Below, in pieces: positions 54,421-63,471 of a stretch of 64,000 bases of DNA. How positions within the stretch are numbered: position 1 is the stretch's first letter; the number at the start of each line of letters is the position of its first letter. Both the position numbers and the translations under genes were made by a program. The notes under the pieces are model-generated. The model ran no database searches and was not told the DNA's origin. It worked only from the letters and a program-made list of their open reading frames with translations. This DNA is from Paenibacillus terrae (GTDB taxonomy: Bacteria; Bacillota; Bacilli; Paenibacillales; Paenibacillaceae): contig NZ_PNXQ01000016.1 of NCBI RefSeq assembly GCF_005217525.1, positions 138,877-202,876 on the forward strand, in the 5' to 3' direction.

Positions 54421-55516
54421 AGTGATGATTGTCGATGATGAGCCGCTGTTCCGGGATTTTCTGCGAATTAAGATAGACTGGGAAAGTCACGGATTTCGGG
54501 TTTGCTGTGAGGCAAGGAATGGGAGGGAAGCGCTTCAGGAAGCCGAGCGACACCAGCCTCATCTCGCCCTCGTTGATATCAATATGCCCTTCATTGACGG
54601 AATTGAGTTAGCAGAGAGGTTGAAAGTCAAGTTCGAACGTATCGTTATTGTATTCATTTCCGGACATAACGAATTTGAATATCTACAGAAGGCGGTTCGA
54701 ACCGGAGTGCAGGATTATTTACTAAAGCCGTTCAATGCAGAAGAAATGGTCTCGATGCTGGATCGTATTAAGCCGAAACTACCGGAGCTTCCGAGGGACA
54801 GCGAAACCGCAAAGTGGAGGGATCATAGTGAAGCGTTGCATAGTAGAGCATGTATGCCTGATTTGGGTCACCTGCGAGATGCGGTCGTGCTTGATCTCCG
54901 TATGAAAGACAGTGAAACGTTAGAGGAGGTCCGCAAGGCAATCCGTCAGCTAGGTGTATATGAGTGGGGAGATGAGTACGCTGATGCCATGATCATGGGG
55001 ATCGTGTCACTTGCACTTTCCTTTGCAAGTGAACGCGGCATTTCTTATGATCGATTATGGGAGAACGGAGGAGAAAAATCTCCTTACGATCGACTGCGGG
55101 AGTTAGGTTCCTGGGAGGCTGTTGAAGGGTGGATGCTCACCCTCTACCGCAGGCTAATCCAGTTGATGGAGGATATGCGACCTACGAAGGCTTCCAATCT
55201 CTTTGCTGCGGCGATCGCCTATATCGAGGAGCATTATGCAGGCACAGAGCTGTCCGCTGAACAGGTTTCGGGCGGGGTATTCGTCGATCCCAGCTATCTG
55301 CGGCGTATCTTCCGCAAAGAGTCCGGCTTCTCCATAGTGGATCATATTACACACATCCGGATGAAGAAGGCCAAGGAACTCATGCTGAACGGAAATCGGA
55401 AGCTGTCGGAAATCGCTGAAAGCGTCGGATACAGCGACCCTAATTATTTCAGCAAGTGTTTCAAAAAACGCTTTGGCATGACGCCGACTGAATATGAGCA
55501 GCTCAAAAAAAGGTAG
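54413..55516 (+). CDS. YesN-type response regulator with AraC DNA-binding domain
   Basis: A 367-residue regulator. Receiver motifs are MIVDDEPLFRDFLRIKIDW, LALVDINMPFIDGIEL (phospho-Asp) and YLLKPFNAEE. A middle region of about 120 residues is followed by an AraC domain with two helix-turn-helix units (LSAEQVSGGVFVDPSYLRRI, LSEIAESVGYSDPNYFSKCF). The frame runs further upstream, but ATG 54413 (AAGGGGAG before it) begins at the receiver domain. It should activate the sugar ABC operon downstream. Confidence 0.94.
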   Translation: MYKVMIVDDEPLFRDFLRIKIDWESHGFRVCCEARNGREALQEAERHQPHLALVDINMPFIDGIELAERLKVKFERIVIVFISGHNEFEYLQKAVRTGVQDYLLKPFNAEEMVSMLDRIKPKLPELPRDSETAKWRDHSEALHSRACMPDLGHLRDAVVLDLRMKDSETLEEVRKAIRQLGVYEWGDEYADAMIMGIVSLALSFASERGISYDRLWENGGEKSPYDRLRELGSWEAVEGWMLTLYRRLIQLMEDMRPTKASNLFAAAIAYIEEHYAGTELSAEQVSGGVFVDPSYLRRIFRKESGFSIVDHITHIRMKKAKELMLNGNRKLSEIAESVGYSDPNYFSKCFKKRFGMTPTEYEQLKKR

Positions 55517-55665
55517 CTGTCCTAAGAGGCAGGAAAATCCAATTTACAGACAAGCGGTTCTCCTTATGGGAGGGCCGCTCGTTCTTTTGTCCCGTTTTTT
55601 ACTGATAAGGCCCGTTTTATTCCTTAAAGAAGGAAAGAGTCAGGAGTATACTTTAGCCATGCAAA

Positions 55666-55679
55666 TGAAAGCGCAATCA
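55666..55679 (+). promoter_or_regulatory. cre site before the sugar-binding protein gene
   Basis: TGAAAGCGCAATCA fits the CcpA cre consensus fully and lies 32 bp before the ATG of the binding protein. An imperfect hairpin (GCGGTTCTCC / GGGAGGGCCGC, about 55552-55577) between the regulator and this gene may be a partial terminator. Confidence 0.65.
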
Positions 55680-55710
55680 ACAAAGAAACACATAAGGGGG
55701 ATATAAACCA

Positions 55711-57012
55711 ATGAAAAAAACTTACAAACGTTGGAGTACAGCATTGCTAGTGCTCACCATGTCCGTTGGATTGGCCGCTTGTGGCGGGGAAAACTCAAAC
55801 TCCTCTGAAGCGAAGGCGGGAGACGGAACGATCAAATTGAAGGTATATGCGCAGCATTTCGATGACGATACCGCAAAGCCGTTCGATTATGCAGTGGAAG
55901 AGCTCAAAAAGGAAATGCCAAACGTCGAGATTGAACTGGATTCTGCTGTTCAGGACGGATACCAGAAGCTGAAGACTTATGCAGCAACGGGAAATATGCC
56001 GGATATCTATTTCACGGATTGGCCGACCCTGCAAACTTTGGCGAAATCGAAAAATGTCGAGGTGCTGGACAACTATGACACAACGGCCCGATTCAAGGAG
56101 AATCTTAACCCGGGTGTTGAATCGCGTTTAGTAGCTCCAGACAATCATGTGTATGCTTATCCGGATACCGGCATTGAATTCCAGCTTCTCTATTACAATA
56201 AGTCGATTTTCGAGAAGGTCGGAATCAAAACGCCGATTAAGACGATAGAGCAGATGGCCGAAGCATCGAAAAGGTTGGAAGCTGCTGGTTATGTGCCCAT
56301 GTCGATCTTTGCCAAGGAAAAATGGATTACGACCGCTTTTTATAATGGGTTGGTCACAAGAGAGCAGCCGCAAGGATTCGGAGCACTTGATCAGGAAGGT
56401 GTAAAAGCATTGCCGGAAGCGTTCGTAACAGCGGCACAGCAGATGAAGCAATTGCAGGCAGCCGGATTGTTCGACGCGAACGCCACGAATACCAATTATG
56501 ACCAGGCATCGTCCCTGTTCTATCAAGGCAAATCTGCCATGTTTGTGAACGGACAATGGGAAATTTACAGCTCGCAGGAAAAGCTGGGCGACCAGGTTGA
56601 CTGGATGTATTGGCCTGCAAAGGATGAAGCAACATACGAGAAGTCCAAATACTTCATCGATGGCGCGGGGGCGCCGCAGGGTTATGCAGTATCGCCAAGT
56701 AGCAAGAGTAAGGAAACGGCCTTAAAGGTAGCAGCCTTCCTTGCAACAAAATCAGCCGAGTACAGATATACCCAACTTGGAAGTCCAATCATTTCGCCTA
56801 AGGTCGATAAGCAAATTGCCTCCAATGTTCCAACAATGATGCAGCGGGTCGCCAAAGAGTTGCTGCCAAACGCCCAAAAATATGCTCAACTTCTGAGCAA
56901 TACAAAAATTCAGAACGTAATTAATGACAATACCCAGAATCTGATGGTGAACAACTTCTCGGCAGAGGATTTTGTGAACAATTTGAACAGTACATTGGAG
57001 AAGGAAAACTGA
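55711..57012 (+). CDS. sugar ABC transporter substrate-binding lipoprotein (CUT1)
   Basis: A 433-residue family 1 extracellular solute-binding protein. The signal ends in lipobox GLAAC with the lipid-modified Cys at about 24, then a Ser/Asn-rich linker. Typical segments are DIYFTDWPTLQTLAKS, VYAYPDTGIEFQLLYYNKSIFEKVG and YQGKSAMFVNGQW. The substrate is probably an alpha-galactoside given the GH36 gene next door; this is inference. RBS AAGGGGG. It is the first gene of the ABC operon. Confidence 0.94.
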   Translation: MKKTYKRWSTALLVLTMSVGLAACGGENSNSSEAKAGDGTIKLKVYAQHFDDDTAKPFDYAVEELKKEMPNVEIELDSAVQDGYQKLKTYAATGNMPDIYFTDWPTLQTLAKSKNVEVLDNYDTTARFKENLNPGVESRLVAPDNHVYAYPDTGIEFQLLYYNKSIFEKVGIKTPIKTIEQMAEASKRLEAAGYVPMSIFAKEKWITTAFYNGLVTREQPQGFGALDQEGVKALPEAFVTAAQQMKQLQAAGLFDANATNTNYDQASSLFYQGKSAMFVNGQWEIYSSQEKLGDQVDWMYWPAKDEATYEKSKYFIDGAGAPQGYAVSPSSKSKETALKVAAFLATKSAEYRYTQLGSPIISPKVDKQIASNVPTMMQRVAKELLPNAQKYAQLLSNTKIQNVINDNTQNLMVNNFSAEDFVNNLNSTLEKEN

Positions 57013-57032
57013 TAATCCAGGGACAAGGCAAC

Positions 57033-57057
57033 CCTTGGCGGCTTAAGTCGCTAGGGG
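57033..57057 (+). other. hairpin after the binding-protein gene
   Basis: CCCTTGGCG and CGCTAGGGG form an imperfect stem with a 7-nt loop in the 79-bp gap between the binding protein and the first permease. Such hairpins often raise the level of the binding-protein message relative to the permeases. Confidence 0.45.
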
Positions 57058-57091
57058 AGGCTGTTCCGAAGATAAGGGGTGGAAGCAAGAC

Positions 57092-57970
57092 ATGAATAAA
57101 TATTTGGGGAACAAACCGGCGCTGGCACTGTTTCTGCTCCCTGCTTTGATCCTGTACAGTGTGATCCTGATTTATCCGGTTCTGCAGACCGTTCTTCGTA
57201 GCTTTTATGATTGGGATGGCCTTAGTACGCCGACCTTTTCGGGATTGAGTAACTACCGGGAGTTGTTCTCCGATCCTCTACTTGCCAATTCGCTTAAGAA
57301 CGGATTGATCTTTGCAATTGTGCTGGCGGTCTTTCAGATCGGCTTGGGAACTCTATTGGCGCTAATCTGTGCGGACCCGCGTACACGCGGGCGGAAAATA
57401 CTGAAAACAGCTTATTTTATCCCGGTGGTTCTATCCGTGACCGTGGTATGCCAGCTGTGGATTGCAATCTACGACCCGACCAACGGACTGATCAACCGGC
57501 TGTTCGATCTCTTGAATATCCCATATCAGCAAAATTGGCTGAGCTCTCCGACAGCTTCAATCATTGCCATCGCCTTCGTTAACGCCTGGCAGTTTATGGG
57601 GTATCAATTCTCCCTGCTATATGCAGGGGTAAAATCAGTACCCGAGGACTACTTTGAAGCCGCGACGATTGACGGTTGCAGCAAGTGGAGGGCGCACCTG
57701 CATGTCACGCTTCCTTTGATGAGGGAAACGTACAAATTCTGCTTCATTATTGCGATTACCTCTGGAATAGGTGCCTTTGTGCAGATGCTAATTATGACAA
57801 ACGGAGGTCCTGGTACTACAAACTATACATTGACATTCATGATTTATCGCTATGCCTTTATGGAGAGCAACTATGGCTATGCATGTGCTGTATCCGTGTT
57901 GCTTGTGTTGATCTCGCTGCTGGCAACTGTAGTTATCAATAAGGTGTTCAACCGCGGACAAACCGCCTGA
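57092..57970 (+). CDS. sugar ABC transporter permease (MalF-like)
   Basis: A 292-residue permease with six membrane helices, beginning LALFLLPALILYSVILIYPV. The EAA loop EDYFEAATIDGCSKWRAHLH that contacts the ATPase is well conserved. It follows the binding protein and precedes the second permease by 28 bp. No ATPase gene is present; a shared MsmX-type ATPase encoded elsewhere is expected, as in most Gram-positive CUT1 systems. Confidence 0.94.
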   Translation: MNKYLGNKPALALFLLPALILYSVILIYPVLQTVLRSFYDWDGLSTPTFSGLSNYRELFSDPLLANSLKNGLIFAIVLAVFQIGLGTLLALICADPRTRGRKILKTAYFIPVVLSVTVVCQLWIAIYDPTNGLINRLFDLLNIPYQQNWLSSPTASIIAIAFVNAWQFMGYQFSLLYAGVKSVPEDYFEAATIDGCSKWRAHLHVTLPLMRETYKFCFIIAITSGIGAFVQMLIMTNGGPGTTNYTLTFMIYRYAFMESNYGYACAVSVLLVLISLLATVVINKVFNRGQTA

Positions 57971-57998
57971 TAAGGCGTGTATTGAAAAGGAGAACGAG

Positions 57999-58841
57999 AT
58001 GAGTAAAACCGCTTTGGGCAAGTTCAGACAAGCTGTCCTGCAGATACCGCTGTGGCTGTATCTGATTGTTTCCGTCTATCCGTTGTTCTGGATGGTTTCC
58101 TACTCGTTGAAGAACAATGATGAGATTTTCGTCACCAACCCATTCGGATTACCAATGCATTTTCGTTACGAAAATTATATCAATGCCTGGACGCAATTTA
58201 ATGTTCCCCGTTATTTTCTGAACAGTCTTGTCGTATCTATGATCTCGACTCTGTTCATCCTTTTGCTGGCTCTGATGTTTGCCTTTGCAGTTGCTCGCAT
58301 GAGGTGGAGGTTTCGTTCTGCCATACGGACATATATGATCATAGGAATGTTTATGCCGCTACAGGTTATTATGATACCACTGGCCATTCTGGTTCGAGAT
58401 TTTCACCTTACGAATACGTATGGAGCTCTTATTCTTCCCTATATCGCAATTGGGCTTCCTTTCTCGTCAATGGTTTTCTTTGGTTTTCTTGTAGGAATCC
58501 CTAAGGAGATCGAAGAGGCGGCATGCATAGATGGAGCTAGTATTTATAGCCTGTTCCTGAAGATCATTTTGCCGCTTGCCTTGCCTGCAATTGCGACTGT
58601 AGCCATTTTTCAGTTCTTGAACAACTGGAATGAGTTCACTTTAGCCTATATTCTGATTTCTGATGAGAATATGAAGACCTTGCCGTTAGGCTTGCTTTTC
58701 TTCCAGGGCTCTTACAGCACGGATTGGGGGGCCATGGGGGCTGTTATGACTATAGCTTCCCTACCGATGGTACTTGTCTATCTATTCTTGAGTGAACAAG
58801 TGGAGCGGGCGATGACAGTAGGTTCCGCCGTGAAAGGATAA
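57999..58841 (+). CDS. sugar ABC transporter permease (MalG-like)
   Basis: A 280-residue permease with six membrane helices (LWLYLIVSVYPLFWMVSYSL at the start). The EAA loop is PKEIEEAACIDGASIYSLFL. It is the partner of the MalF-like subunit and the last gene of the operon; the convergent bioY gene ends 21 bp later without a clear terminator between them. Confidence 0.94.
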   Translation: MSKTALGKFRQAVLQIPLWLYLIVSVYPLFWMVSYSLKNNDEIFVTNPFGLPMHFRYENYINAWTQFNVPRYFLNSLVVSMISTLFILLLALMFAFAVARMRWRFRSAIRTYMIIGMFMPLQVIMIPLAILVRDFHLTNTYGALILPYIAIGLPFSSMVFFGFLVGIPKEIEEAACIDGASIYSLFLKIILPLALPAIATVAIFQFLNNWNEFTLAYILISDENMKTLPLGLLFFQGSYSTDWGAMGAVMTIASLPMVLVYLFLSEQVERAMTVGSAVKG

Positions 58842-58862
58842 AAGGAATCAGGTTGAAAGCCC

Positions 58863-59453
58863 TTAGGAATCCGCTTGTACAACCGTCGAACTCATGTGGC
58901 CTGTCAGTCGTTGTGGCGGGAAAACCGTTTGCACCGGTGCAATGATAATAGCAGCGAACAAGACTTTGATCAGATCTCCGATAATATAAGGATAGAAACC
59001 CTGAATCATGGCTTCGGAGAACGACATTTTATAGGCAAAGGCAAGCCAGGGCACACCTGAAACATAGATCAGCATTGAACCAAACAGCTCCAATACGATA
59101 AAAGCCAGGAAGTAACCGAAGAAGCCTTTCAGTTTGATTCGAGCGAGTAGCCATCCAATCAGGAGAGCGGATATGGGCCACATCATGACGTATCCTCCTG
59201 TAGGACCCAGTAGAACGGCCAGCCCTCCGGTTCCATGCAAAAGAGGGAAGCCAAGTGCAGTCAAAATTACGACCAGAGCAATGCTTAGAAAACCGTACAA
59301 TGGGCCCAGCAATCCTCCAGCCAGCATCACGGCAAGAGTTTGCAATGTAATCGGGACAGGCGAGAAACCGATCGGAATGCTTATGTATCCGAAAAGGACC
59401 AGTATGGCCGCCATGAGTGCGCTAAATACAGTACCTCGCAAAGATAATTTCAT
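58863..59453 (-). CDS. bioY: biotin transporter S component
   Basis: A 196-residue membrane protein with six hydrophobic segments and the BioY signature: GFSPVPITLQTLAVMLAGGL, GLAVLLGPTGGYVMMWPISA (PTGGY) and PYIIGDLIKVLFA. BioY binds biotin and works alone or with an ECF module. It is divergent from genes for an ECF ATPase and a fused ATPase/EcfT, which together would form a full BioMNY-type importer. A BirA-like operator lies 34 bp upstream of its start. Normal length. Confidence 0.95.
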   Translation of the reverse strand: MKLSLRGTVFSALMAAILVLFGYISIPIGFSPVPITLQTLAVMLAGGLLGPLYGFLSIALVVILTALGFPLLHGTGGLAVLLGPTGGYVMMWPISALLIGWLLARIKLKGFFGYFLAFIVLELFGSMLIYVSGVPWLAFAYKMSFSEAMIQGFYPYIIGDLIKVLFAAIIIAPVQTVFPPQRLTGHMSSTVVQADS

Positions 59454-59486
59454 GTTTGAACACTCCTTTCGATTTTGGTAGTCTTA

Positions 59487-59519
59487 TTGTTAACCAAATA
59501 AATATAATTTGGTTAACGA
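59487..59519. promoter_or_regulatory. BirA-type operator between bioY and the ECF genes
   Basis: TTGTTAACC and GGTTAACGA are inverted arms separated by 15 bases, close to the Firmicute BirA consensus TTGTTAACC-N15-GGTTAACAA with a single end mismatch. The position between divergent promoters predicts joint repression of bioY and the ECF genes when biotin is sufficient. Confidence 0.88.
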
Positions 59520-59566
59520 TTTGGATCGTACCACAAATGAATCAAAAGGGAAAGGACCAATTTGTG

Positions 59567-60421
59567 ATGCAAAACGTTATACCATTAATCACGCTGGAGA
59601 ATGCTCGTGTTCATTATGAGTCAGAGTCTGGGCGTGTTCGTAAGGCGGTTGATGGAGTTTCCCTGAAACTGCATGCCGGAGAATGGATGAGTGTAGTAGG
59701 AGCCAATGGAAGCGGCAAAAGTACGTTGGCCGGGCTGTTGATTGGGTTCACTCCGTTATCCGGTGGAGCAAGGCAGGCTTCTCCAGAACTTGTCGTTCGT
59801 GGAGTCCTACAGCAGCCTGATGCGCAGGTAATCGGTGACACCATTGAAGAGGAATTTCACTTTGCCCTGTCGCCATTGCTTGGATCCGTAGACGAACAGT
59901 TACGGCGTAGAGAACACGCATTACATACCGTAGGGCTTGACTTTTCGCCGGGTGCGGCAATCTCACAGCTTTCTGGAGGGCAAAAACAATTGCTCAACAT
60001 TGCGGTAGCGCTGGCAGCCAAACCGGACGTACTCATTCTGGACGAGCCAACAGCCATGCTGGATCCCGGTGCGAGAGAACGAATGGAAGCCATTGTGCAT
60101 GCCGTTGTCCGCGAGGGGACGGCGGTAATCTGGATTACGCATCATCTGGAAGAAGCCACCTTATGTGATCGAATCATTGCTATGGAGCGAGGACGTTGTG
60201 TGTATGACGGAGTGCCTTCGTCCTTCTTTTATGGGCGTGAGAAGGAGGTGATCCTTGCCAAAGAAGATGAGCAGCGATCACCTTGTGAGCGACTTGGGCT
60301 TGATCCACCTTTCACTGTGCAAACGGCGCTCCTGCTGAAGCAGCAAGGCATGCTCCGTCATGCCACTCCACTGCGACCTGAGCAGCTGGTTAAGGAGGTA
60401 GCCTGTTGCATATCGAATTGA
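59567..60421 (+). CDS. ECF transporter ATPase (BioM/EcfA1-like)
   Basis: A 284-residue ABC ATPase. Walker A GANGSGKSTLAGLL (about 45-58), Q-loop GVLQQPDAQVIGDTIEEEFHF, signature ISQLSGGQKQLLNIAVALA, Walker B PDVLILDEPTAML and switch His in WITHHLEEA. ATG 59567 has AAAGGA ten bases upstream; upstream frame starts lack a binding site and would run through the operator. It overlaps the next gene by 16 bp. Context with bioY and the operator indicates biotin uptake. Confidence 0.92.
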   Translation: MQNVIPLITLENARVHYESESGRVRKAVDGVSLKLHAGEWMSVVGANGSGKSTLAGLLIGFTPLSGGARQASPELVVRGVLQQPDAQVIGDTIEEEFHFALSPLLGSVDEQLRRREHALHTVGLDFSPGAAISQLSGGQKQLLNIAVALAAKPDVLILDEPTAMLDPGARERMEAIVHAVVREGTAVIWITHHLEEATLCDRIIAMERGRCVYDGVPSSFFYGREKEVILAKEDEQRSPCERLGLDPPFTVQTALLLKQQGMLRHATPLRPEQLVKEVACCISN

Positions 60422-62190
60422 ATCATTTAAGTGTAGCAGCGCCGGAACCCCATAAACGTGCACTGCTTCAGGATGTGTCCGTTACAATGAACAGTGGGGA
60501 AATCACCCTGCTGGTGGGTTGCACAGGGTCGGGAAAAACTACGCTGCTGCAAACGATAGCTGGCCTAAAACCACCAAATGCAGGGAGTATTCTGCTGGAT
60601 GATGAGCCCTTCTGGCAAAACAGAAAAGTGCCGCAGTCTATTCTTTTGCGGATGGGGCTGGTATTTCAATTCCCGGAGCAACAACTGTTTGCCCGCAGCG
60701 TTCAGCGTGAATTCGCGTATTCTCTGCGTCCATATCGATTTACCGAGGAGCAAAAGAAACGCCAAATTTCCAGTGCCCTTGAACAGTGGGACCCGCCAGC
60801 AGGCAAAGAGTCGGAGCGGCGGTTCAATCTGGACAGATCGCCATTTGCACTAAGCGGAGGGGAACGAAGAAGACTTGGTCTTGCATTGGGAACCGCTGTC
60901 GAGCCGCATTGGCTGCTTCTGGATGAACCCAGCGCCGGATTGGAAGCGCAAAGTGTAGTGCTTCTGCTCAAAGCGCTGGATCAGCATCGGCATGCAGGTG
61001 GGGGAGCCGTTGTGGCTACGCACGACTTGGATACGTTTTTGCCGCGTGCGGATCGGGTTCTTTTGCTTCGAGAAGGGTGTCTGATCGCTGATCTGGCACC
61101 CAAAGAAATCCATTCACGGCCAGACCTGCTGGAGCAGGCTGGGCTTGGGCTGCCACCTTCCATGCGACTGGCACAGCAATTCGCTGTGGCAGGTATTGAG
61201 CTGCCTTTTACCGCATTGACGCCGGAGGAGATGGCTGAACATATTGTTTTTTCCAGGTTACATGGATGGGATATGGTGCAGGAGCTCAAGCCGGATGATG
61301 AGCTGCGTGCAGCAGAAAAGATGGAACAGGAAAAGGTGCATACCAATGAATCGGCAACTTCTGCACTGGCTCAAGGTAATGTAGCCGCAGAAATTATTAA
61401 TCTGGCATCAGCGGACAGCCAGGCAGTTTCAAGCATCGGATTGTACGGTGCCATGGACCCGCGTCTCAAATGGATTTTGTATATTTTGCTCGTAACTGCG
61501 TCGATGCTTCAACATCGCTGGCTGGGACTGTCATTCACATTGGTGCCAGTAGCGCTGGCACTAGCTGCTCTGCCTCGACAAGCTCTGGCTGGCTGCGTGA
61601 AGTTAATGAAGCCGTTATTGTTGTTTTTTCTCATATCCACGGTTTTGTCAGGAACAACTCTTTCAACAGAAAGGGGCAGTCTCCAGTTCGGTTTCTCCCT
61701 GATACAGGCGGAGGCTACTTTGCTGAATGTGTACCGCTTGTTAATTGTTACTTTGGCCAGTCTCTGGTTTTCGCTGACTACGCCTTATGGACGCATGGTG
61801 GAAGGATTGAACTGGGTGCTTGGTGTTGGCAAAAGATTGAGGCTTCCCGTTACCTCGTTTGCACTTGCCGTATCGTTAACCTTTCGGTTCATTCCGATGA
61901 TCTGGAGTGAATGGCAGCGATTTTCGCTGATTGTCCGGGCACGCGGCAAAGCTGCACTACGACCAAACACGGTGCGGGTGCGGGATCTTGGACCGATGGT
62001 GATTCCCTTGCTGATGTCGCTGTTTCAGCGTGCGGAGGACATGACGATCGGGATGGAAATGCGGAAAGTTAAAGAGCATTCCCTGCTAGGAACACGTTTC
62101 GTCTTGCTGGTATGGTCCAAGCGGGATACGATGATCTGTATCACAGGCCTTATTGTTTTTGCATTATTTATATCCATTCGGAATCTCTGA
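60406..62190 (+). CDS. fused ECF ATPase and EcfT transmembrane protein
   Basis: A 594-residue fusion. Residues 1-280 are a second ABC ATPase: Walker A GCTGSGKTTLLQ (about 38-49), Q-loop GLVFQFPEQQLF, signature ALSGGERRRLGLALG, Walker B HWLLLDEPSAGL and VATHDLDTFL. A linker of about 60 residues leads to an EcfT domain from residue 351 (DPRLKWILYILL) with several membrane helices and a coupling motif RARGK at about 511; the second coupling motif reads MEMRK at about 550 instead of the usual MEARG-like form. ATPase and T subunit are normally separate proteins. TTG start behind AAGGAGG. Confidence 0.92.
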   Translation: MHIELNHLSVAAPEPHKRALLQDVSVTMNSGEITLLVGCTGSGKTTLLQTIAGLKPPNAGSILLDDEPFWQNRKVPQSILLRMGLVFQFPEQQLFARSVQREFAYSLRPYRFTEEQKKRQISSALEQWDPPAGKESERRFNLDRSPFALSGGERRRLGLALGTAVEPHWLLLDEPSAGLEAQSVVLLLKALDQHRHAGGGAVVATHDLDTFLPRADRVLLLREGCLIADLAPKEIHSRPDLLEQAGLGLPPSMRLAQQFAVAGIELPFTALTPEEMAEHIVFSRLHGWDMVQELKPDDELRAAEKMEQEKVHTNESATSALAQGNVAAEIINLASADSQAVSSIGLYGAMDPRLKWILYILLVTASMLQHRWLGLSFTLVPVALALAALPRQALAGCVKLMKPLLLFFLISTVLSGTTLSTERGSLQFGFSLIQAEATLLNVYRLLIVTLASLWFSLTTPYGRMVEGLNWVLGVGKRLRLPVTSFALAVSLTFRFIPMIWSEWQRFSLIVRARGKAALRPNTVRVRDLGPMVIPLLMSLFQRAEDMTIGMEMRKVKEHSLLGTRFVLLVWSKRDTMICITGLIVFALFISIRNL

Positions 62191-62331
62191 AGAAGAAAAT
62201 TATTGCGACAGAACCAAACCTGAATCAGAGCCTGAAACGCAGTGCTTTTCAAACATCATGCATAAATAAATTCGTTTTTGCTCAAAATAGGCTTGCTTTG
62301 ATCATCTCAAAGCGGATAGGGAGGGGCAACG

Positions 62332-62613
62332 ATGAAGGATAAATTTTTGCAGGAAGAAAAGCAAGAATATACGGATGTATCTACGGTGGAGTCACAGCGA
62401 AATGATCTGGTTCTCGAAGAGTTCCCTGAAGGTCCTTACGGTTCAGCTCTGATGTCTGAATCTCTTGGAAAAAGCTCGCCGTGGCGAGTAGATCAGAGAA
62501 CCGCGCATCGTTTTGATTATGAAAATCATGAGTTGCATGAGGAGGAAGTTCGGGATTATCCCGGCCAGGACGTTTATGACGAATCAGTTCCCAATAACGT
62601 GACCAAATCTTAA
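62332..62613 (+). CDS. hypothetical acidic protein
   Basis: A 93-residue, strongly acidic, hydrophilic protein with no membrane segment; it has GGGAGGGG before the ATG and a terminator behind it, so it is probably real. I recognise no family. The sequence is rich in E, D, S and Y and probably disordered. The 141 bp before it, after the ECF operon, show no other feature. Confidence 0.6.
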   Translation: MKDKFLQEEKQEYTDVSTVESQRNDLVLEEFPEGPYGSALMSESLGKSSPWRVDQRTAHRFDYENHELHEEEVRDYPGQDVYDESVPNNVTKS

Positions 62614-62655
62614 TTCCCACAATGATTAGTCATGATATGATGTTATAAAATAGAT

Positions 62656-62695
62656 GATAGCCTCCGGCAGGATAATCTTGCCTGGGGCTATTTTC
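62656..62695 (+). terminator. terminator after the acidic-protein gene
   Basis: ATAGCCTCCGGCAGG and CTTGCCTGGGGCTAT pair with two mismatches and are followed by TTTTC. Confidence 0.7.
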
Positions 62696-62790
62696 AGTTA
62701 TACTGCTCGAAAACAAACTTTTGCAAATTCCACAATATGGGGTATCATAAGCGTAACCAAAGACGAGTTTATCGAAAAGGAGAGACTTGC

Positions 62791-63141
62791 ATGAATCCCA
62801 TTTTAAATCAAATTGGTACTGTGTTTATCCCTGTCAATGACATTGAAAAAGCGCGCGATTGGTACTGCGAGATATTGGGATTGCCTGCGGATGGAGAGAT
62901 TTTATTTGGACATTTGTACATCGTTCCGATGAATGGAACACGTATTGTGCTGGACAGCAAAATCTATGCCAAGAACCATACGTTTAAAACGCCGGCATTT
63001 CATTTTGATACTCATAATATTGAAGAAGCCTATGCATTTATGCAATCTAAACATGTAAATATAACGACAACCATAGAGCATGACCAATGGTTTAACTTTC
63101 AGGATCCTGACGGAAATCTGTTGATGGTATGCAAGTGTTAA
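62791..63141 (+). CDS. VOC-superfamily (glyoxalase-like) protein
   Basis: A 116-residue protein with the beta-alpha-beta-beta-beta repeats of the vicinal-oxygen-chelate fold: GTVFIPVNDIEKARDWYCEILGL at residues 9-31 and FHFDTHNIEEAYAFM, WFNFQDPDGNLLMVC at the end. Members include glyoxalase I, dioxygenases and fosfomycin resistance proteins; the short length and lack of a complete set of ligands leave the function open. ATG 62791 follows AAAGGAGAG; the frame upstream of it has no binding site. Confidence 0.88.
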   Translation: MNPILNQIGTVFIPVNDIEKARDWYCEILGLPADGEILFGHLYIVPMNGTRIVLDSKIYAKNHTFKTPAFHFDTHNIEEAYAFMQSKHVNITTTIEHDQWFNFQDPDGNLLMVCKC

Positions 63142-63337
63142 ATGAATAAATGGTAAGCCCTCCTAGTATACAATAATTGAAGTATTGTGTCGTTTGTTAG
63201 CCAGTCAGAGTCTCCAAACTTCTTGCCGACGTACTATCAAACAGATCTTCATATAACTGCAAAAAAAACAGGTGCAATCACCAAATTCAGTCTTCTTGGA
63301 TAGTGTGAGCCAGACAGAGGCCTAATAACAATAATTA

Positions 63338-63351
63338 TGCAATCGCTTACA
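63338..63351 (+). promoter_or_regulatory. cre site upstream of the GH43 gene
   Basis: TGCAATCGCTTACA fits the CcpA cre consensus. It lies 120 bp before the GH43 start in a 330-bp gap that otherwise holds only a possible short frame at 63385-63453 with AGGAGG directly before it. Confidence 0.6.
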
Positions 63352-63471
63352 TTTCTATAAAATTCCGTTCTTTAAAAGGAGGGTATGTCATATGATCACA
63401 TGTTAGAATCTCAGGAAGTGAAGCGTTGGAAACCAAAGCTGGCCATCATCTAGCGTAAAGGAGAGAGCTAT

